37,666 nucleotides of DNA from Prevotellaceae bacterium (lineage in GTDB: Bacteria > Bacteroidota > Bacteroidia > Bacteroidales > UBA932). Position numbers and translations under genes: made by a program. Of the stretch, positions 1 to 9,757 are shown one piece after another (within the stretch, counting starts at the first letter, position 1; every line of letters begins with the position of its first letter). The DNA lies in assembly GCA_031277925.1 (NCBI GenBank), contig JAITLJ010000033.1, positions 1 through 37,666 of the forward strand. Reading direction: 5' to 3'. The notes beneath the pieces are model-generated. The model searched no databases and was not told where the DNA came from. It saw nothing but the letters and a program-made list of their open reading frames with translations.

Positions 1-1
1 A

Positions 2-178
2 AGAACAAAAAAAGAAGTACGTCGAACCGACGGCTCTTACATACGTTTTGACGATAACGCTTGCGTACTGCTGAATAACCAAGACGAAATACGCGGAACA
101 CGCATATTCGGACCGGTAGCAAGAGAACTGCGCGATAACTATATGAAAATAGTTTCTTTAGCCCCCGAAGTATTATAA
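2..178 (+). CDS. rplN: 50S ribosomal protein L14, C-terminal part
   Basis: This is the last 58 codons of ribosomal protein L14, cut by the window edge. The reading frame starting at base 2 gives the characteristic L14 ending, including [18 protein letters not shown], then [13 protein letters not shown], and closes with a stop at 176-178. L14 binds 23S rRNA at the subunit interface. It is followed by rplX after 17 nt, the standard order at the S10/spc junction. The start and any promoter lie outside the window. Confidence 0.95.
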   Translation, partial: RTKKEVRRTDGSYIRFDDNACVLLNNQDEIRGTRIFGPVARELRDNYMKIVSLAPEVL

Positions 179-195
179 TAATAAACTGTGTTGAA

Positions 196-519
196 ATGAA
201 AAGAAAGTTACACATAAAAAAAGGCGATATAGTTTACGTAAATGCAGGCGAAGATAAAGGCAAAACAGGAAAAGTATTGCAAGTTCTCGTTCAAAAAGAA
301 CGCGCAATAGTAGAAGGCGTAAACATAGTGAAAAAACACACAAAACCAAACTCGAAAAATACGCAAGGCGGAATTATCGAAAAAGAAGCGCCGATACACA
401 TCTCAAACCTGCAATTGGCAGATGCCGACGGCAAACCGATAAAAACAGGACGCCGCATAAGCGAAACAACAGGGAAACTTGTCCGTTACTCTAAAAAAAC
501 AAACGAGGAGATTAAATAA
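196..519 (+). CDS. rplX: 50S ribosomal protein L24
   Basis: L24 is an early assembly initiator that binds the 5' domain of 23S rRNA. The 107-residue protein begins [20 protein letters not shown] and shows the KOW motif ([18 protein letters not shown], about residues 10-27) followed by the conserved [13 protein letters not shown] segment. Length is normal for the family. Its stop codon overlaps the start of rplE by one base (TAATG), implying translational coupling. Confidence 0.97.
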   Translation: MKRKLHIKKGDIVYVNAGEDKGKTGKVLQVLVQKERAIVEGVNIVKKHTKPNSKNTQGGIIEKEAPIHISNLQLADADGKPIKTGRRISETTGKLVRYSKKTNEEIK

Positions 520-1127
520 TGGCGAAGAAAGATACAAAAAAAGACAGCGCAGGAGTGCAGGTAATCCCTAAAAATTACGTGATAAACCTGCACAAAAAGT
601 ATAAAGAAGAAATTATACCGAAACTCATGAAAGAATTTGGATATAAATCTGTCATGCAAGTTCCGCATTTAGAAAAAATAGTAGTGAATCAAGGAGTAGG
701 AGCAGCTGTTACCGATAAAAAACTGATAGAAGTAGCACAAAATGAACTCTCAACTATCACAGGACAAAAAGCAATAGTATTGACATCTAAAAAAGACATT
801 TCAAACTTCAAACTGCGCAAAGGAATGCCAATAGGAGTGAAAGTTACCCTTCGACGCGAAAAAATGTACGAATTTCTTGACAGACTGATATCAATAGCAT
901 TACCACGTATCCGCGACTTTCAAGGAATACACGACAAACTGGACGGACGGGGAAATTATACATTAGGAGTGCGCGAACAAATCATATTCCCCGAAATAGA
1001 TCTTGATAAAGTAACAAAAATATTCGGTATGGAAATGACATTTGTTACCAGCACAAGCAACGATGAAGAAGCATACGCTCTTCTTCGCGAATTCGGATTA
1101 CCATTTAAAAACATAAAAAAGAATTAA
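519..1127 (+). CDS. rplE: 50S ribosomal protein L5
   Basis: L5 binds 5S rRNA and helps form the central protuberance of the 50S subunit. At 202 residues it is about 17-20 residues longer than usual. The extra part is a charged N-terminal extension (residues 1-20, rich in Lys and Asp) before the normal start region around residue 23 ([19 protein letters not shown]). The core has the expected [21 protein letters not shown] and PRIRDFQGI segments. The start is supported by the one-base overlap with rplX. A start further in would remove the extension but lose that coupling. Confidence 0.96.
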   Translation: MAKKDTKKDSAGVQVIPKNYVINLHKKYKEEIIPKLMKEFGYKSVMQVPHLEKIVVNQGVGAAVTDKKLIEVAQNELSTITGQKAIVLTSKKDISNFKLRKGMPIGVKVTLRREKMYEFLDRLISIALPRIRDFQGIHDKLDGRGNYTLGVREQIIFPEIDLDKVTKIFGMEMTFVTSTSNDEEAYALLREFGLPFKNIKKN

Positions 1128-1132
1128 ATAAT

Positions 1133-1402
1133 ATGGCTAAAGAATCGATGAAAGCACGCGAAGTAAAGCGAGCAAAAATGGTTGCCAAATATGCAGAAAA
1201 ACGTAAAATACTGAAAGAAGCAGGCGATTACGCAAAACTTGCAAAATTACCGAAAAATTCAAGCCGGGTACGACTGCACAGCCGCTGTTCGATAACAGGA
1301 CGCCCGAAAGGATATATGCGCCTGTTCGGAATCAGCCGGATACAATTCCGCGAAATGGCTTCACAAGGATTGATTCCGGGAATAACAAAGGCAAGCTGGT
1401 AG
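1133..1402 (+). CDS. rpsN: 30S ribosomal protein S14, zinc-free form
   Basis: S14 sits in the head of the 30S subunit. The 89-residue protein ends with the family signature [20 protein letters not shown], then [15 protein letters not shown]. It has one cysteine only, so the CxxC...CxxC zinc ribbon of the short zinc-binding S14 type is absent. This is the longer, cysteine-poor form that Bacteroidota normally encode. It follows rplE by 5 nt. The 131-nt interval to rpsH is unusually long for this operon. Confidence 0.97.
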   Translation: MAKESMKAREVKRAKMVAKYAEKRKILKEAGDYAKLAKLPKNSSRVRLHSRCSITGRPKGYMRLFGISRIQFREMASQGLIPGITKASW

Positions 1403-1519
1403 ATGCCTGTAATAGAAATAAAAAATAAAATAATCTGGATATCGGTTACACAACCGAATCATGTTGCGCTAAAATTGATGAAATTAAAAGCAAAACAAAA
1501 AGTAAAAAATATAAATTAA
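1403..1519 (+). CDS. possible 38-residue ORF in the rpsN-rpsH gap
   Basis: An ATG immediately follows the rpsN TAG stop, and the frame runs 38 codons to a TAA at 1517-1519, 14 nt before rpsH. The predicted peptide begins MPVIEIKNKIIWISVTQPNH and ends in a Lys-rich stretch. I recognise no family. Its position, touching the upstream stop, suits re-initiating ribosomes, but its length could arise by chance in AT-rich DNA. It could equally be an untranslated spacer carrying the hairpin listed separately. Confidence 0.2.
   Translation: MPVIEIKNKIIWISVTQPNHVALKLMKLKAKQKVKNIN
1442..1457 (+). other. small hairpin in the rpsN-rpsH spacer
   Basis: The bases TCGGTT (1442-1447) and AACCGA (1452-1457) pair perfectly around the tetraloop ACAC. 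The hairpin sits in the middle of the unusually long spacer before rpsH, with no U-tract behind it, so it is not an obvious terminator. In E. coli S8 represses the spc operon by binding a hairpin in its mRNA, but no S8-site consensus is visible here, so any regulatory role is speculative. Confidence 0.3.
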
Positions 1520-1533
1520 AAAAAATAAAAGTA

Positions 1534-1929
1534 ATGACTGATCCAATTGCAGATTATCTGACAAGAATTAGAAACGCCTCAAGAGTAGGACATAAAACAG
1601 TGGAAATTCCATCATCAAAAATAAAAAAGGAAATTACACGCATCCTGCACGAAAAAGGCTACATCCTAAGCTATAAGTTTATGGATGAAGACGTGAAAAG
1701 TACTATCAAAATAGCATTGAAGTACCATCCCGTAACAAAAAAACCGGCACTCAAAACGCTCGACCGCGTGAGCCGACCGGGATTGCGACGTTATGCAAAT
1801 GCGGCAACAATGCCCAAAGTGCTTAACGGCTTAGGAATAGCAATAATATCAACATCAAAAGGAATAATCACAGACAAAGAAGCCCGTGATTTGAACGTTG
1901 GTGGCGAAGTTTTGTGTTATATTAGTTAA
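1534..1929 (+). CDS. rpsH: 30S ribosomal protein S8
   Basis: S8 is a primary 16S rRNA binding protein (central domain) and in many bacteria the translational repressor of the spc operon. The 131-residue product begins MTDPIADYLTRIRNA and ends with the signature STSKGIITDKEARDLNVGGE, then VLCYIS. Length and order are standard. The ATG is preceded by an A-rich stretch rather than a Shine-Dalgarno sequence, as is common in Bacteroidota. Confidence 0.97.
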   Translation: MTDPIADYLTRIRNASRVGHKTVEIPSSKIKKEITRILHEKGYILSYKFMDEDVKSTIKIALKYHPVTKKPALKTLDRVSRPGLRRYANAATMPKVLNGLGIAIISTSKGIITDKEARDLNVGGEVLCYIS

Positions 1930-1947
1930 TATTAAAAATTTGATATA

Positions 1948-2505
1948 ATGTCACGAATAGGAAAATTACCTGTAAACCTGCCACAAGGCGTAACCGTAAA
2001 AGTAGAAAGCGGAAATGTGGTTAAGGTTAAAGGACCTCTCGGTGAGTTGAGTCAAAAAGTTGACCCCGACATCACCGTAAAGGTAGAAGACGGCATGTTC
2101 TCGCTGGAACGCCCAACGAATCAGCCGCGACATCGCTCAATGCACGGACTTTATCGAGCATTGCTGAATAACATGGTGCTGGGAGTATCAAAAGGATATG
2201 AAATCAAACAGGAACTGGTAGGCGTAGGATACAAAGTAGAAGCCAAAGGTCAAATACTCGAATTTAACCTTGGATATTCACACGATATTCATTTTGAACT
2301 GCCTAATGAAGTTAAAGCTTCAGTATTTGTTGAACGAAAAGGAAATCCGATTTTAACGCTTACCAGCATTGACAAACAACTTATCGGACAAGTTGCTGCG
2401 AAAATACGTTCGCTGCGTAAACCCGAACCATACAAAGGAAAAGGTATTAAATTTGCAGGCGAACAGTTACGTCGTAAAGCAGGAAAATCCGCTAACGCTA
2501 AATAA
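1948..2505 (+). CDS. rplF: 50S ribosomal protein L6
   Basis: L6 binds 23S rRNA near the factor-binding site. The 185-residue protein starts MSRIGKLPVNLPQGV, has VKGPLGELSQ in the first alpha/beta domain, and carries the diagnostic PEPYKGKGIKFAGEQLRRKA (about residues 158-177) at its end. It is followed by rplR after 16 nt. Length is normal. Confidence 0.97.
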   Translation: MSRIGKLPVNLPQGVTVKVESGNVVKVKGPLGELSQKVDPDITVKVEDGMFSLERPTNQPRHRSMHGLYRALLNNMVLGVSKGYEIKQELVGVGYKVEAKGQILEFNLGYSHDIHFELPNEVKASVFVERKGNPILTLTSIDKQLIGQVAAKIRSLRKPEPYKGKGIKFAGEQLRRKAGKSANAK

Positions 2506-2521
2506 TGTAGGAGATTAATGT

Positions 2522-2884
2522 ATGGCACTTACGAAAACAGAAAGAAGACAAAGAATTAAATATCGTATTCGCAAAAGAATAAGCGGAACAGCCGAAAGAC
2601 CACGCATGTCTGTTTACAGAAGCAATAAACAGATTTATGTGCAAATTATCGATGATTTGAAAAACATAACACTTGTGGCAGCATCGTCAACCGAGAAATC
2701 TATCGCCGAACAGGCGAAAGGAAAAACCGGCGTTGAAGTCGCAAAAGAAGTAGGAAAACTTGTAGCCCAAAAAGCCAAAGAAAAAGGCATTGAAACAATA
2801 GTTTTCGACCGTAACGGATACCTGTATCACGGAAGAGTAAAAAGTTTAGCAGAATCGGCGCGCGAAAGCGGTCTTAAATTTTAA
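2522..2884 (+). CDS. rplR: 50S ribosomal protein L18
   Basis: L18 binds 5S rRNA with L5 and L25. The 120-residue protein has the expected basic N-terminus (residues 1-25), [20 protein letters not shown], and the C-terminal [20 protein letters not shown] then REGG-like REsGLKF ending. It lies between rplF and rpsE, with a 6-nt gap to the latter. Confidence 0.97.
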   Translation: MALTKTERRQRIKYRIRKRISGTAERPRMSVYRSNKQIYVQIIDDLKNITLVAASSTEKSIAEQAKGKTGVEVAKEVGKLVAQKAKEKGIETIVFDRNGYLYHGRVKSLAESARESGLKF

Positions 2885-2890
2885 AAGATT

Positions 2891-3412
2891 ATGGCAGTAA
2901 ATTTAAATATTAAAAAAGTAAAGACTACCGATTTGGAATTAAAAGACAGATTGGTTGCCGTTCAACGTGTTACAAAAGTAACAAAAGGAGGACGCCACTT
3001 TAGTTTTGCCGCTATTGTTGTAGTTGGTAACGAAAACGGAATTATAGGTTATGGACTCGGAAAAGCCAATGAAGTAGCAACCGCAGTTCAAAAAGGAACA
3101 GAAGATGCAAAGAAAAACCTTGTTAAAGTTCCTGTTTACAAAGGTACAATACCACATGAACAGGAAGCCAAATTTGGTGGCGCAAAAGTATATATCAGCC
3201 CGGCAGGACCCGGTACCGGCGTGAAAGCCGGAGGCGCCATGCGAGCAGTACTCGAAAGCGTAGGAATTACCGATGTGCTGGCAAAATCCAAAGGCTCATC
3301 AAACCCACATAATCTGGTGAAAGCTACAGTTCTCGCTTTATTGGAACTGCGCGATGCCTACACAGTATCGGAAGTTAGAGGCGTTTCGCTTAATACAGTG
3401 TTTAAAGGATAA
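2891..3412 (+). CDS. rpsE: 30S ribosomal protein S5
   Basis: S5 contributes to decoding fidelity and mRNA helicase activity at the 30S entry tunnel. The 173-residue protein contains the S5 double-stranded RNA-binding segment ([20 protein letters not shown], about residues 22-41) and the C-terminal [20 protein letters not shown] region followed by [12 protein letters not shown]. Its stop is followed by AAGGAG just before rpmD, one of the few Shine-Dalgarno-like stretches in the window. Confidence 0.97.
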   Translation: MAVNLNIKKVKTTDLELKDRLVAVQRVTKVTKGGRHFSFAAIVVVGNENGIIGYGLGKANEVATAVQKGTEDAKKNLVKVPVYKGTIPHEQEAKFGGAKVYISPAGPGTGVKAGGAMRAVLESVGITDVLAKSKGSSNPHNLVKATVLALLELRDAYTVSEVRGVSLNTVFKG

Positions 3413-3423
3413 GGAGATAAAAA

Positions 3424-3606
3424 ATGGCAAAATGTAAAATTACTCAGGTAAAAAGCAAAATAGGCTCTACCAAAAGCCAACGCGCAACTCTAGTATCGCT
3501 CGGTTTGAGAAAAATAAACCATAGTGTTGAAAGACAAATAACACCCTCACTGTTAGGCGAAATAGAAAAAGTGAGACATTTGATAAAAACAGAAGAAATA
3601 GAATAA
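3424..3606 (+). CDS. rpmD: 50S ribosomal protein L30
   Basis: L30 is a small 23S rRNA-binding protein absent from some bacterial lineages. The 60-residue product has the family signature IGSTKSQRATLVSLGLRKIN, then a conserved H-V hinge and a C-terminal helix. An AAGGAG at 3412-3417 precedes the ATG by 6 nt, supporting the start. It sits between rpsE and rplO as expected. Confidence 0.96.
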   Translation: MAKCKITQVKSKIGSTKSQRATLVSLGLRKINHSVERQITPSLLGEIEKVRHLIKTEEIE

Positions 3607-3626
3607 CAGACAAATTAGGATGAACT

Positions 3627-4100
3627 ATGGAATTGAATAACTTACGTCCTGCAAAAGGATCAACACATAAAGATAAAAGAATAGGACGCGGACAAGGTTC
3701 GGGACGCGGAGGAACATCCACACGCGGACACAAAGGAGCAAAATCACGTTCCGGATATTCACGAAAAGCAGGCTTTGAAGGCGGACAAATGCCACTGCAA
3801 CGCCGTTTGCCAAAATACGGATTTACAAATATAAACCGTAAAGAATATAAAGCGATAAATGTTTCAATATTACAAGACCTGTCTGAAAAATTAAACATAA
3901 CAACGTTTACACTCGACACTTTTATTCAAACAGGACTCGTATCAAAAAATCATCTTGTTAAAATATTGGGAAACGGCGAACTGACAGTAAAACTTGACGT
4001 CGAAGCGCACGCTTTCTCAAAAAAAGCAGTTGAACTGATTGAAGCACAACAGGGAACAGTTACTAAAATAGACGAAAAATCTAAAAAGGCAAATCAATGA
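3627..4100 (+). CDS. rplO: 50S ribosomal protein L15
   Basis: L15 has a long basic, glycine-rich N-terminal extension that threads into the 50S subunit. This is visible here as the GRGQGSGRGGTSTRGHKGAK stretch (about residues 22-41), followed by GFEGGQMPLQRRLPKYGF. The 157-residue length is slightly above the common ~148. The stop TGA overlaps the secY start as ATGA, suggesting coupled translation with the translocon gene. Confidence 0.97.
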   Translation: MELNNLRPAKGSTHKDKRIGRGQGSGRGGTSTRGHKGAKSRSGYSRKAGFEGGQMPLQRRLPKYGFTNINRKEYKAINVSILQDLSEKLNITTFTLDTFIQTGLVSKNHLVKILGNGELTVKLDVEAHAFSKKAVELIEAQQGTVTKIDEKSKKANQ

Positions 4101-5413
4101 AAAAATTTATCACAACGATAAAAAATATTTTCAAAATCGAAGAACTGCGTAAAAGAATTATTTATACACTGGCTTTGGTTGCGATTTATCGATTGGGCAG
4201 TTTTATTGTTCTTCCCGGAATAGATGCCAATGCAATAAGCGGCTCCGAACTGGAAAGTCAGGCAAGCGGAGGACTTATAGGTTTGCTCAATATGTTTTCA
4301 GGAGGCGCATTCGGTAATGCTTCAATTTTTGCATTAGGTATAATGCCATACATATCAGCATCAATTGTCATACAGCTAATGGGAATTATGGTGCCTTATT
4401 TTCAGCGCCTGCAACGCGAAGGCGAAAGCGGACGCCGCAAAATGAATCAATATACACGCTACCTGACAATACTGATCCTTATATTTCAAGGACCGGCATA
4501 CGTCGTCAATCTTCACCTGCAATTGCCACCAGACGCATTTCTTGCACAGGGATTTTGGTTTAATATAACATCAACCATAATACTTCTTGCAGGAACAATG
4601 TTTGTAATGTGGCTCGGCGAACGCATTACCGACAGAGGTATAGGAAACGGAATATCGCTGATAATTATGGTCGGTATCATTGCACGCTTGCCGTTTGCAT
4701 TAGTCGCAGAAGTAGGAACGCGAATAACAGAACCAACAGGAGGCATTTTGATGTTTATAGTCGAAATAATTGTTTTATTCATCGTATTTGTGGCATGCAT
4801 AGCGCTCGTACAGGGCGTACGCAAAATCCCCGTACAGTATGCACGCCGCATAATAGGCAACAAACAATATGGCGGACAGCGTCAGTATATTCCATTGAAA
4901 ATAAATGCAGCAGGCGTCATGCCAATTATCTTTGCACAGGCATTGATGATGATACCATTATTATTTACAGGCTTTGCAGGCTCAACGGCGTTGAATAACC
5001 AATATGGATTCTGGTACAACTTTATATTTGCAATGCTGGTAATGATATTTACATATTTTTACACAGCCGTAACGGTTAACCCCAGAAATATGGCTGAAGA
5101 CATGAAAAAGAACGGAGGTTTTATACCAGGAGTAAAACCAGGTAAAAAAACAGCCGAATATTTAGACAGCGTTATGTCAAGAATAACATTGCCAGGTTCA
5201 GTATTTCTGGCAATAGTAGCAATCCTTCCCACATTTGCCGTTTTAACGTTTGGCATTGACAGACAATTCGGACAATTTTTCGGAGGAACATCACTGCTTA
5301 TACTTGTCGGCGTAATTCTCGACACATTGCAGCAAATAGAAAGCCATCTCTTAATGAGACATTACGATGGATTAATGAAAACCGGCAAACTGAAAGGTCG
5401 CTCGGGAATGTAA
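4097..5413 (+). CDS. secY: SecY, protein translocase channel subunit
   Basis: SecY forms the protein-conducting channel of the inner membrane with SecE and SecG. The 438-residue protein has ten predicted membrane segments, a first helix after ELRKRIIYTLALVAIYRLGS, the plug-region glycine/serine-rich GGLIGLLNMFSGGAFGNASI (about residues 58-77), and the conserved GERITDRGIGNGISLIIMVG loop. The cytosolic tip used for SecA and ribosome docking is recognisable in VQGVRKIPVQYARR. It starts inside rplO (ATGA overlap) and is followed by map after 25 nt. Confidence 0.97.
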   Translation: MKKFITTIKNIFKIEELRKRIIYTLALVAIYRLGSFIVLPGIDANAISGSELESQASGGLIGLLNMFSGGAFGNASIFALGIMPYISASIVIQLMGIMVPYFQRLQREGESGRRKMNQYTRYLTILILIFQGPAYVVNLHLQLPPDAFLAQGFWFNITSTIILLAGTMFVMWLGERITDRGIGNGISLIIMVGIIARLPFALVAEVGTRITEPTGGILMFIVEIIVLFIVFVACIALVQGVRKIPVQYARRIIGNKQYGGQRQYIPLKINAAGVMPIIFAQALMMIPLLFTGFAGSTALNNQYGFWYNFIFAMLVMIFTYFYTAVTVNPRNMAEDMKKNGGFIPGVKPGKKTAEYLDSVMSRITLPGSVFLAIVAILPTFAVLTFGIDRQFGQFFGGTSLLILVGVILDTLQQIESHLLMRHYDGLMKTGKLKGRSGM

Positions 5414-5438
5414 TAAATAATAAAACGTTCTTTATTTA

Positions 5439-6233
5439 ATGATAAATTTGAAAACCGACGAAGAAATTGAAATACTGAGAGAAAATAATCTTTTAGTATC
5501 AAAAACTTTGGCAGAAGTCGGAAAACATATAAAACCGGAAATCACTACGCTTGAACTTGATAAAATCGCAGAAAAATTTATTCGCGATAACGGCGCAGAA
5601 CCCGGATTTTTAGGATACAACGGTTTTCCAAATACACTTTGCATATCGGTTAACAGCGTAGTTGTGCATGGCATACCATCAAACTACCGCTTGCAGGAAG
5701 GCGATATTGTTTCTATTGATTGCGGAACACGAATGAAAGGTTTTTACGGCGATTCGGCATACACTTTTGCAGTAGGCAAAATAAGCGCAGAAGCCGAAAA
5801 ACTTCTTAAAGTTACCAAAGAAAGTCTCTATAAAGGCATAGAACAAATAAATTCAAACGCACGAATAGGCGACATATCAAACGCAATTCAAACACACGCC
5901 GAAAAATACGGATATTCTGTCGTCCGCGAACTGATAGGACACGGAATAGGACGCAATATGCACGAAAAACCCAATGTGCCAAATTACGGCAAAAAAGGAA
6001 ACGGCGCAAAACTGCAAAACGGAATGGTAATTTGCATAGAACCAATGATAAATTCAGGCAAACGGAACATATACATAGAAGATGATGGATGGACGGTTCG
6101 CACTTGTGATAATAAATATTCGGCACACTTTGAACTTGCTGTCGCCATACGCAACAAAGGAAAAGCAGACGTACTGTCAACATTCAAATTTATAGAAGAA
6201 CAATTGGGATATGCGGAATATAATAGTAATTAA
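5439..6233 (+). CDS. map: methionine aminopeptidase, type I
   Basis: This enzyme removes the initiator methionine from nascent proteins. The 264-residue length is typical of type I. The substrate histidine and the five metal ligands can be placed by comparison with E. coli: H78 (VVVHGIP), D94 (VSIDCG), D105 (YGDSAYT), H168 (ELIGHGIG), E201 (ICIEPM) and E232 (HFELAV), with the second substrate-contacting histidine at H175. Location between secY and infA is conserved in Bacteroidota and Firmicutes. Confidence 0.97.
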   Translation: MINLKTDEEIEILRENNLLVSKTLAEVGKHIKPEITTLELDKIAEKFIRDNGAEPGFLGYNGFPNTLCISVNSVVVHGIPSNYRLQEGDIVSIDCGTRMKGFYGDSAYTFAVGKISAEAEKLLKVTKESLYKGIEQINSNARIGDISNAIQTHAEKYGYSVVRELIGHGIGRNMHEKPNVPNYGKKGNGAKLQNGMVICIEPMINSGKRNIYIEDDGWTVRTCDNKYSAHFELAVAIRNKGKADVLSTFKFIEEQLGYAEYNSN

Positions 6234-6256
6234 AAAAAATACATAATAATAAAAAA

Positions 6257-6487
6257 ATGGCAAAACAAGCAGCCATAGAAAAAGATGGAATGGTAATAGA
6301 AGCATTGTCGAACGCAATGTTTCGCGTTGAGTTGGATAACGGACACGTTGTTATCGCACACATTTCGGGAAAAATGAGAATGCACTACATAAAAATTCTT
6401 CCCGGAGACCGAGTGCGCGTAGAAATGTCGCCCTACGATTTGACAAAAGCACGAATAGCATACCGTCATTCAAATAAAGATAATTAA
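6257..6487 (+). CDS. infA: translation initiation factor IF-1
   Basis: IF-1 is a single OB-fold protein that occupies the 30S A site during initiation. The 76-residue product shows [20 protein letters not shown], then [20 protein letters not shown] and the ending [14 protein letters not shown]. The length is a few residues above the usual 72 because of a short polar C-terminus. It precedes rpmJ by 28 nt, the standard order. Confidence 0.97.
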   Translation: MAKQAAIEKDGMVIEALSNAMFRVELDNGHVVIAHISGKMRMHYIKILPGDRVRVEMSPYDLTKARIAYRHSNKDN

Positions 6488-6515
6488 ATTAATAAAACTG
6501 AAACAGTTAAGCGAT

Positions 6516-6632
6516 ATGAAAGTAAGAGCATCAATTAAAAAACGCAGCGATGACTGCAAAATAGTTAAGCGAAAAGGTCGCTTGTACGTTATTTGCAAAA
6601 AAAATCCTAAGTTTAAACAACGGCAAGGATAA
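6516..6632 (+). CDS. rpmJ: 50S ribosomal protein L36, cysteine-depleted
   Basis: This 38-residue gene lies in the infA-rpsM gap. It encodes [20 protein letters not shown] and ends NPKFKQRQG, which is unmistakably L36. The usual zinc ribbon needs C11, C14, C27 and a histidine near 33. Here C14 and C27 remain, but position 11 is Ser and position 33 is Phe, so the site is incomplete and the protein is probably a zinc-independent form. Start is the first ATG after infA. Confidence 0.95.
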   Translation: MKVRASIKKRSDDCKIVKRKGRLYVICKKNPKFKQRQG

Positions 6633-6696
6633 TTAAACAACAAATGAAATCTAATGAAGATAAAAAAAACAGTTAAACAATTAAACAAAAAAATAA

Positions 6697-7074
6697 ATGG
6701 CACGTATAGCAGGTGTTGATTTACCGGACAACAAACGAGGCGAAATAGGATTAACCTATATCTTTGGAATAGGACGCAGCGCATCACGTACTATTCTGGC
6801 GAAAGCAGGCATTGACGTTAATACCAAAATCAAAGATTGGAATGACGAACAGATAACCGCAATTCGCAGTATCATTGGCAACGAATATGTGATAGAAGGA
6901 GAACTGCGTTCACAAATTCAGTTGAATATTAAACGATTGATGGATATCGGATGTTATAGAGGAATCCGTCACCGTATAGGACTGCCGGTGCGTGGACAAA
7001 GCACAAAAAATAATGCCCGAACACGCAAAGGAAAGAAAAAAACAGTAGCAAATAAGAAAAAAGCAACTAAATAG
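6697..7074 (+). CDS. rpsM: 30S ribosomal protein S13
   Basis: S13 binds the head of 16S rRNA and contacts P-site tRNA and the 50S subunit. The 125-residue protein begins [20 protein letters not shown], has the helix-two-turn-helix segment, and ends with [20 protein letters not shown] followed by a lysine-rich tail. It opens the alpha-operon block rpsM-rpsK-rpsD-rpoA-rplQ. Confidence 0.97.
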   Translation: MARIAGVDLPDNKRGEIGLTYIFGIGRSASRTILAKAGIDVNTKIKDWNDEQITAIRSIIGNEYVIEGELRSQIQLNIKRLMDIGCYRGIRHRIGLPVRGQSTKNNARTRKGKKKTVANKKKATK

Positions 7075-7082
7075 TAAGTAAA

Positions 7083-7472
7083 ATGGCAAAAAAACAAGGA
7101 ACAACCAGAAAGAAAATTGTAAAAGTTGAAGTTGCAGGGCAAGCCCACATCCATTCAAGCTTTAACAATATTATCATTTCTTTGACAAATAACGATGGTC
7201 AAGTTATCAGTTGGTCGTCGGCAGGAAAAATGGGTTTCAAAGGCTCGAAAAAAAATACGCCTTATGCAGCTCAAACAGCAGCAGCCGATTGCGCCAAAGT
7301 AGCTTATGATTTGGGTCTTCGCCGGGTAAAAGTGTTTGTTAAAGGACCAGGCGCAGGACGCGAATCGGCAATGCGCACCATCAATTCAGCAGGAATTGAA
7401 ATAACAGAAATAATTGATGTTACACCGCTTCCACACAACGGATGCCGCCCGAAAGGAAGACGCAGAGTTTAA
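7083..7472 (+). CDS. rpsK: 30S ribosomal protein S11
   Basis: S11 lies on the 30S platform near the Shine-Dalgarno helix. The 129-residue protein contains [20 protein letters not shown], then [20 protein letters not shown] and the invariant ending [18 protein letters not shown]. It follows rpsM by 8 nt. Confidence 0.98.
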   Translation: MAKKQGTTRKKIVKVEVAGQAHIHSSFNNIIISLTNNDGQVISWSSAGKMGFKGSKKNTPYAAQTAAADCAKVAYDLGLRRVKVFVKGPGAGRESAMRTINSAGIEITEIIDVTPLPHNGCRPKGRRRV

Positions 7473-7495
7473 TATATTAAAACAAATAGAAAATT

Positions 7496-8104
7496 ATGGC
7501 AAAATACACAGGCCCTAAAACAAAAATTGCACGTAAATTCGGCGAACCTATTTATGGTCCGGATAAATACCTGGATAGAAAAAACTTTCCTCCCGGACAA
7601 CATGGATTAGCTAAAAAACGTAAAAAAATATCTGAATACGGTATTCAGTTACAAGAAAAACAAAAAGTGAAATATACTTACGGACTGCTTGAACGTCAGT
7701 TTCGTACATTCTACGAACGCGCTTCCAAAATGAAAGGACGCAAAGGCGAAAACCTTATCATCCTGCTTGAAAGCCGACTTGATAATATCGTTTATCGTTT
7801 AGGAATCGCGCCAACACGCGCAGCTGCACGTCAACTCGTTAATCACCGACATATCGTAATTAACGGAAACGTATGCAATATCCCATCATGTATAGTAAAA
7901 ATAGGCGATATTGTTGGCGTTCGAGAAAAATCGAAATCGCTTGAAGTAATACAAAATTCATTGAGCGGACTTGCTACAAGCAGATATTCATGGCTGGAAT
8001 GGGATAGTGCAACATTTGCAGGAAAATACATAAGCAAACTCGACCGCAGCGAAGTTCCAGAAACTATCAACGAACAATTAATCGTAGAGTTATACTCTAA
8101 ATAA
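7496..8104 (+). CDS. rpsD: 30S ribosomal protein S4
   Basis: S4 nucleates 30S assembly by binding the 5' domain of 16S rRNA and often represses the alpha operon. The 202-residue product has the N-terminal [19 protein letters not shown] stretch and an S4 RNA-binding domain at about residues 90-155 ([20 protein letters not shown]). The N-terminal zinc-knuckle cysteines of some S4 proteins are absent. A 62-nt AT-rich gap precedes rpoA. Confidence 0.97.
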   Translation: MAKYTGPKTKIARKFGEPIYGPDKYLDRKNFPPGQHGLAKKRKKISEYGIQLQEKQKVKYTYGLLERQFRTFYERASKMKGRKGENLIILLESRLDNIVYRLGIAPTRAAARQLVNHRHIVINGNVCNIPSCIVKIGDIVGVREKSKSLEVIQNSLSGLATSRYSWLEWDSATFAGKYISKLDRSEVPETINEQLIVELYSK

Positions 8105-8166
8105 TTGAAGGATACCGAAGCAATTATTATGCTTCAACCTTTACAAACTTTTAATAAAATAAAAAA

Positions 8167-9165
8167 ATGGCAATATTAGCATTTCAGAAACCGAATCAAG
8201 TAATAATGCTCGAAGCAAACGATGTCTTTGGACGATTTGAATTTCGTCCACTGGAACCGGGCTATGGCACTACTGTCGGAAACGCACTCAGACGAGTTCT
8301 GCTTTCATCGTTGGAAGGATACGCAATAACGTCAGTAAAAATATCCGGCATTGACCACGAATTTACAACAATTCCGGGCGTTATTGAAAACGTAGTCGAT
8401 ATCATTCTTAATCTTAAAAAAGTAAGATTGAAAAAGAATGACAGTATTGAAGGCATCGAGACAGAAAAAGTAAACATTAATGTTTCAGGACAAACTGTTC
8501 TTACCGCAAAAGACCTTAATGCCAATATGTCGGTATTCAAAGTTCTTAATCCCGAACTTGTGATTTGTAATATGGATGAAAATACAAAATTCCAAATGCA
8601 ACTCACAATAGGACAAGGCAGAGGCTGGGTTCCTGCCGAAGAAAACAAACTCGAAATTACCGAATTTGGCGTAATACCTGTTGATTCAATATTTACGCCG
8701 ATTATAAATGTGAATTTCACAACAGAAGATTTCAGAGTAGAGCAAAAAACCGACTACGAAAAACTGATAATAGAAATAACTACCGACGGCTCGGTACACC
8801 CAAAAGAAGCGCTTAAAAAAGCAGCAAAAATACTGATTAATCACTTTATGCTGTTCTGCGACGAAAAAATTACAATCGAAGCAGAAGAAACTATAGCGCC
8901 CGATGAATTTGATGAAGAACTGTTACGCATACGTCAATTACTTAAACAGCGATTGACCGATATGGAGCTGTCGGTGCGAGCACTTAACTGTCTGAAAGCC
9001 GCCGATATTAAAACGCTTGGAGAACTTGTAAAATTAAGCAGAAACGACTTGTTAAGATTCAGAAACTTCGGAAAAAAATCGCTTACCGAACTCGACGAAC
9101 TTTTAGAAACCCTGAAATTATCTTTTGGCATGGACGTTTCAAAATATAAACTTGATAAAGAATAA
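8167..9165 (+). CDS. rpoA: RNA polymerase alpha subunit
   Basis: RpoA dimerises to scaffold beta and beta' and contacts regulators through its C-terminal domain. The 332-residue protein shows [20 protein letters not shown] (alpha-NTD dimer region, about residues 24-43), the [15 protein letters not shown] beta-contact region, a charged linker near 235-255, and an alpha-CTD with [20 protein letters not shown] and [13 protein letters not shown]. Spacing to rplQ is 5 nt. Confidence 0.98.
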   Translation: MAILAFQKPNQVIMLEANDVFGRFEFRPLEPGYGTTVGNALRRVLLSSLEGYAITSVKISGIDHEFTTIPGVIENVVDIILNLKKVRLKKNDSIEGIETEKVNINVSGQTVLTAKDLNANMSVFKVLNPELVICNMDENTKFQMQLTIGQGRGWVPAEENKLEITEFGVIPVDSIFTPIINVNFTTEDFRVEQKTDYEKLIIEITTDGSVHPKEALKKAAKILINHFMLFCDEKITIEAEETIAPDEFDEELLRIRQLLKQRLTDMELSVRALNCLKAADIKTLGELVKLSRNDLLRFRNFGKKSLTELDELLETLKLSFGMDVSKYKLDKE

Positions 9166-9170
9166 TAACT

Positions 9171-9731
9171 ATGAGGCATAATAAAAATTATAATCATTTA
9201 AGCAGACAATCAGGACACCGCAAAGCCTTACTCGCAAATATGGCTTCATCCTTAATCATGCACAAACGCATTGAAACTACTCTTGCAAAAGCAAAAGCAT
9301 TACGCATGTACGTAGAACCGCTTATAACAAAATCAAAATACGATACTACACATTCGCGCCGTACGGTATTTGCCTATTTGAAAAACAAATACGCAGTATC
9401 AGAACTGTTTAGAAACGTTGCTCCAAAAATAGCAGACCGTCCAGGAGGATATACGCGAATATTAAAAACAGGATTTCGTTTAGGCGATGCCGCCGATATG
9501 GCGATGATAGAATTGGTTGACTTTAACGAAGCCGCTCTTGCCGCCACAACTAAAAAAGAAACTAAAAAAACAACGCGCAGAAGCCGTGCAAGAAAAGCTA
9601 CAAACGCAACCGTGGTCGAAGAAACTGTAATCGAAACAACTGTTCCCGAAGCCCCAAAAGAAAAAGTAATAAACGAAGATAAAGAAAAAACTGTTGCAAA
9701 TGTCGAAAAAACAATCGACGCAGCAGACTAA
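9171..9731 (+). CDS. rplQ: 50S ribosomal protein L17 with charged C-terminal tail
   Basis: L17 lines the polypeptide exit tunnel rim. Residues 1-120 are a normal L17 core ([20 protein letters not shown], then a conserved R-x-VFAYL stretch and [20 protein letters not shown]). Residues ~125-186 are an extra low-complexity tail, first basic ([17 protein letters not shown]), then rich in Val, Glu and Thr. Long L17 tails are common in Bacteroidota. It is the last gene of the superoperon, followed by a hairpin terminator. Confidence 0.96.
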   Translation: MRHNKNYNHLSRQSGHRKALLANMASSLIMHKRIETTLAKAKALRMYVEPLITKSKYDTTHSRRTVFAYLKNKYAVSELFRNVAPKIADRPGGYTRILKTGFRLGDAADMAMIELVDFNEAALAATTKKETKKTTRRSRARKATNATVVEETVIETTVPEAPKEKVINEDKEKTVANVEKTIDAAD

Positions 9732-9757
9732 TCAGTTTTCATGTTGTTTTAAAGGGG

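Noticed and set aside
3467..3919. A 150-codon minus-strand open frame across rpmD and rplO
   Set aside because: It lies antisense to two well-identified ribosomal protein genes and resembles no family; it is a shadow of their codon use.
4609..4998. A 129-codon plus-strand frame inside secY
   Set aside because: It is an out-of-frame reading of the SecY coding region, rich in Arg, Asn and Cys, with no independent start signal.
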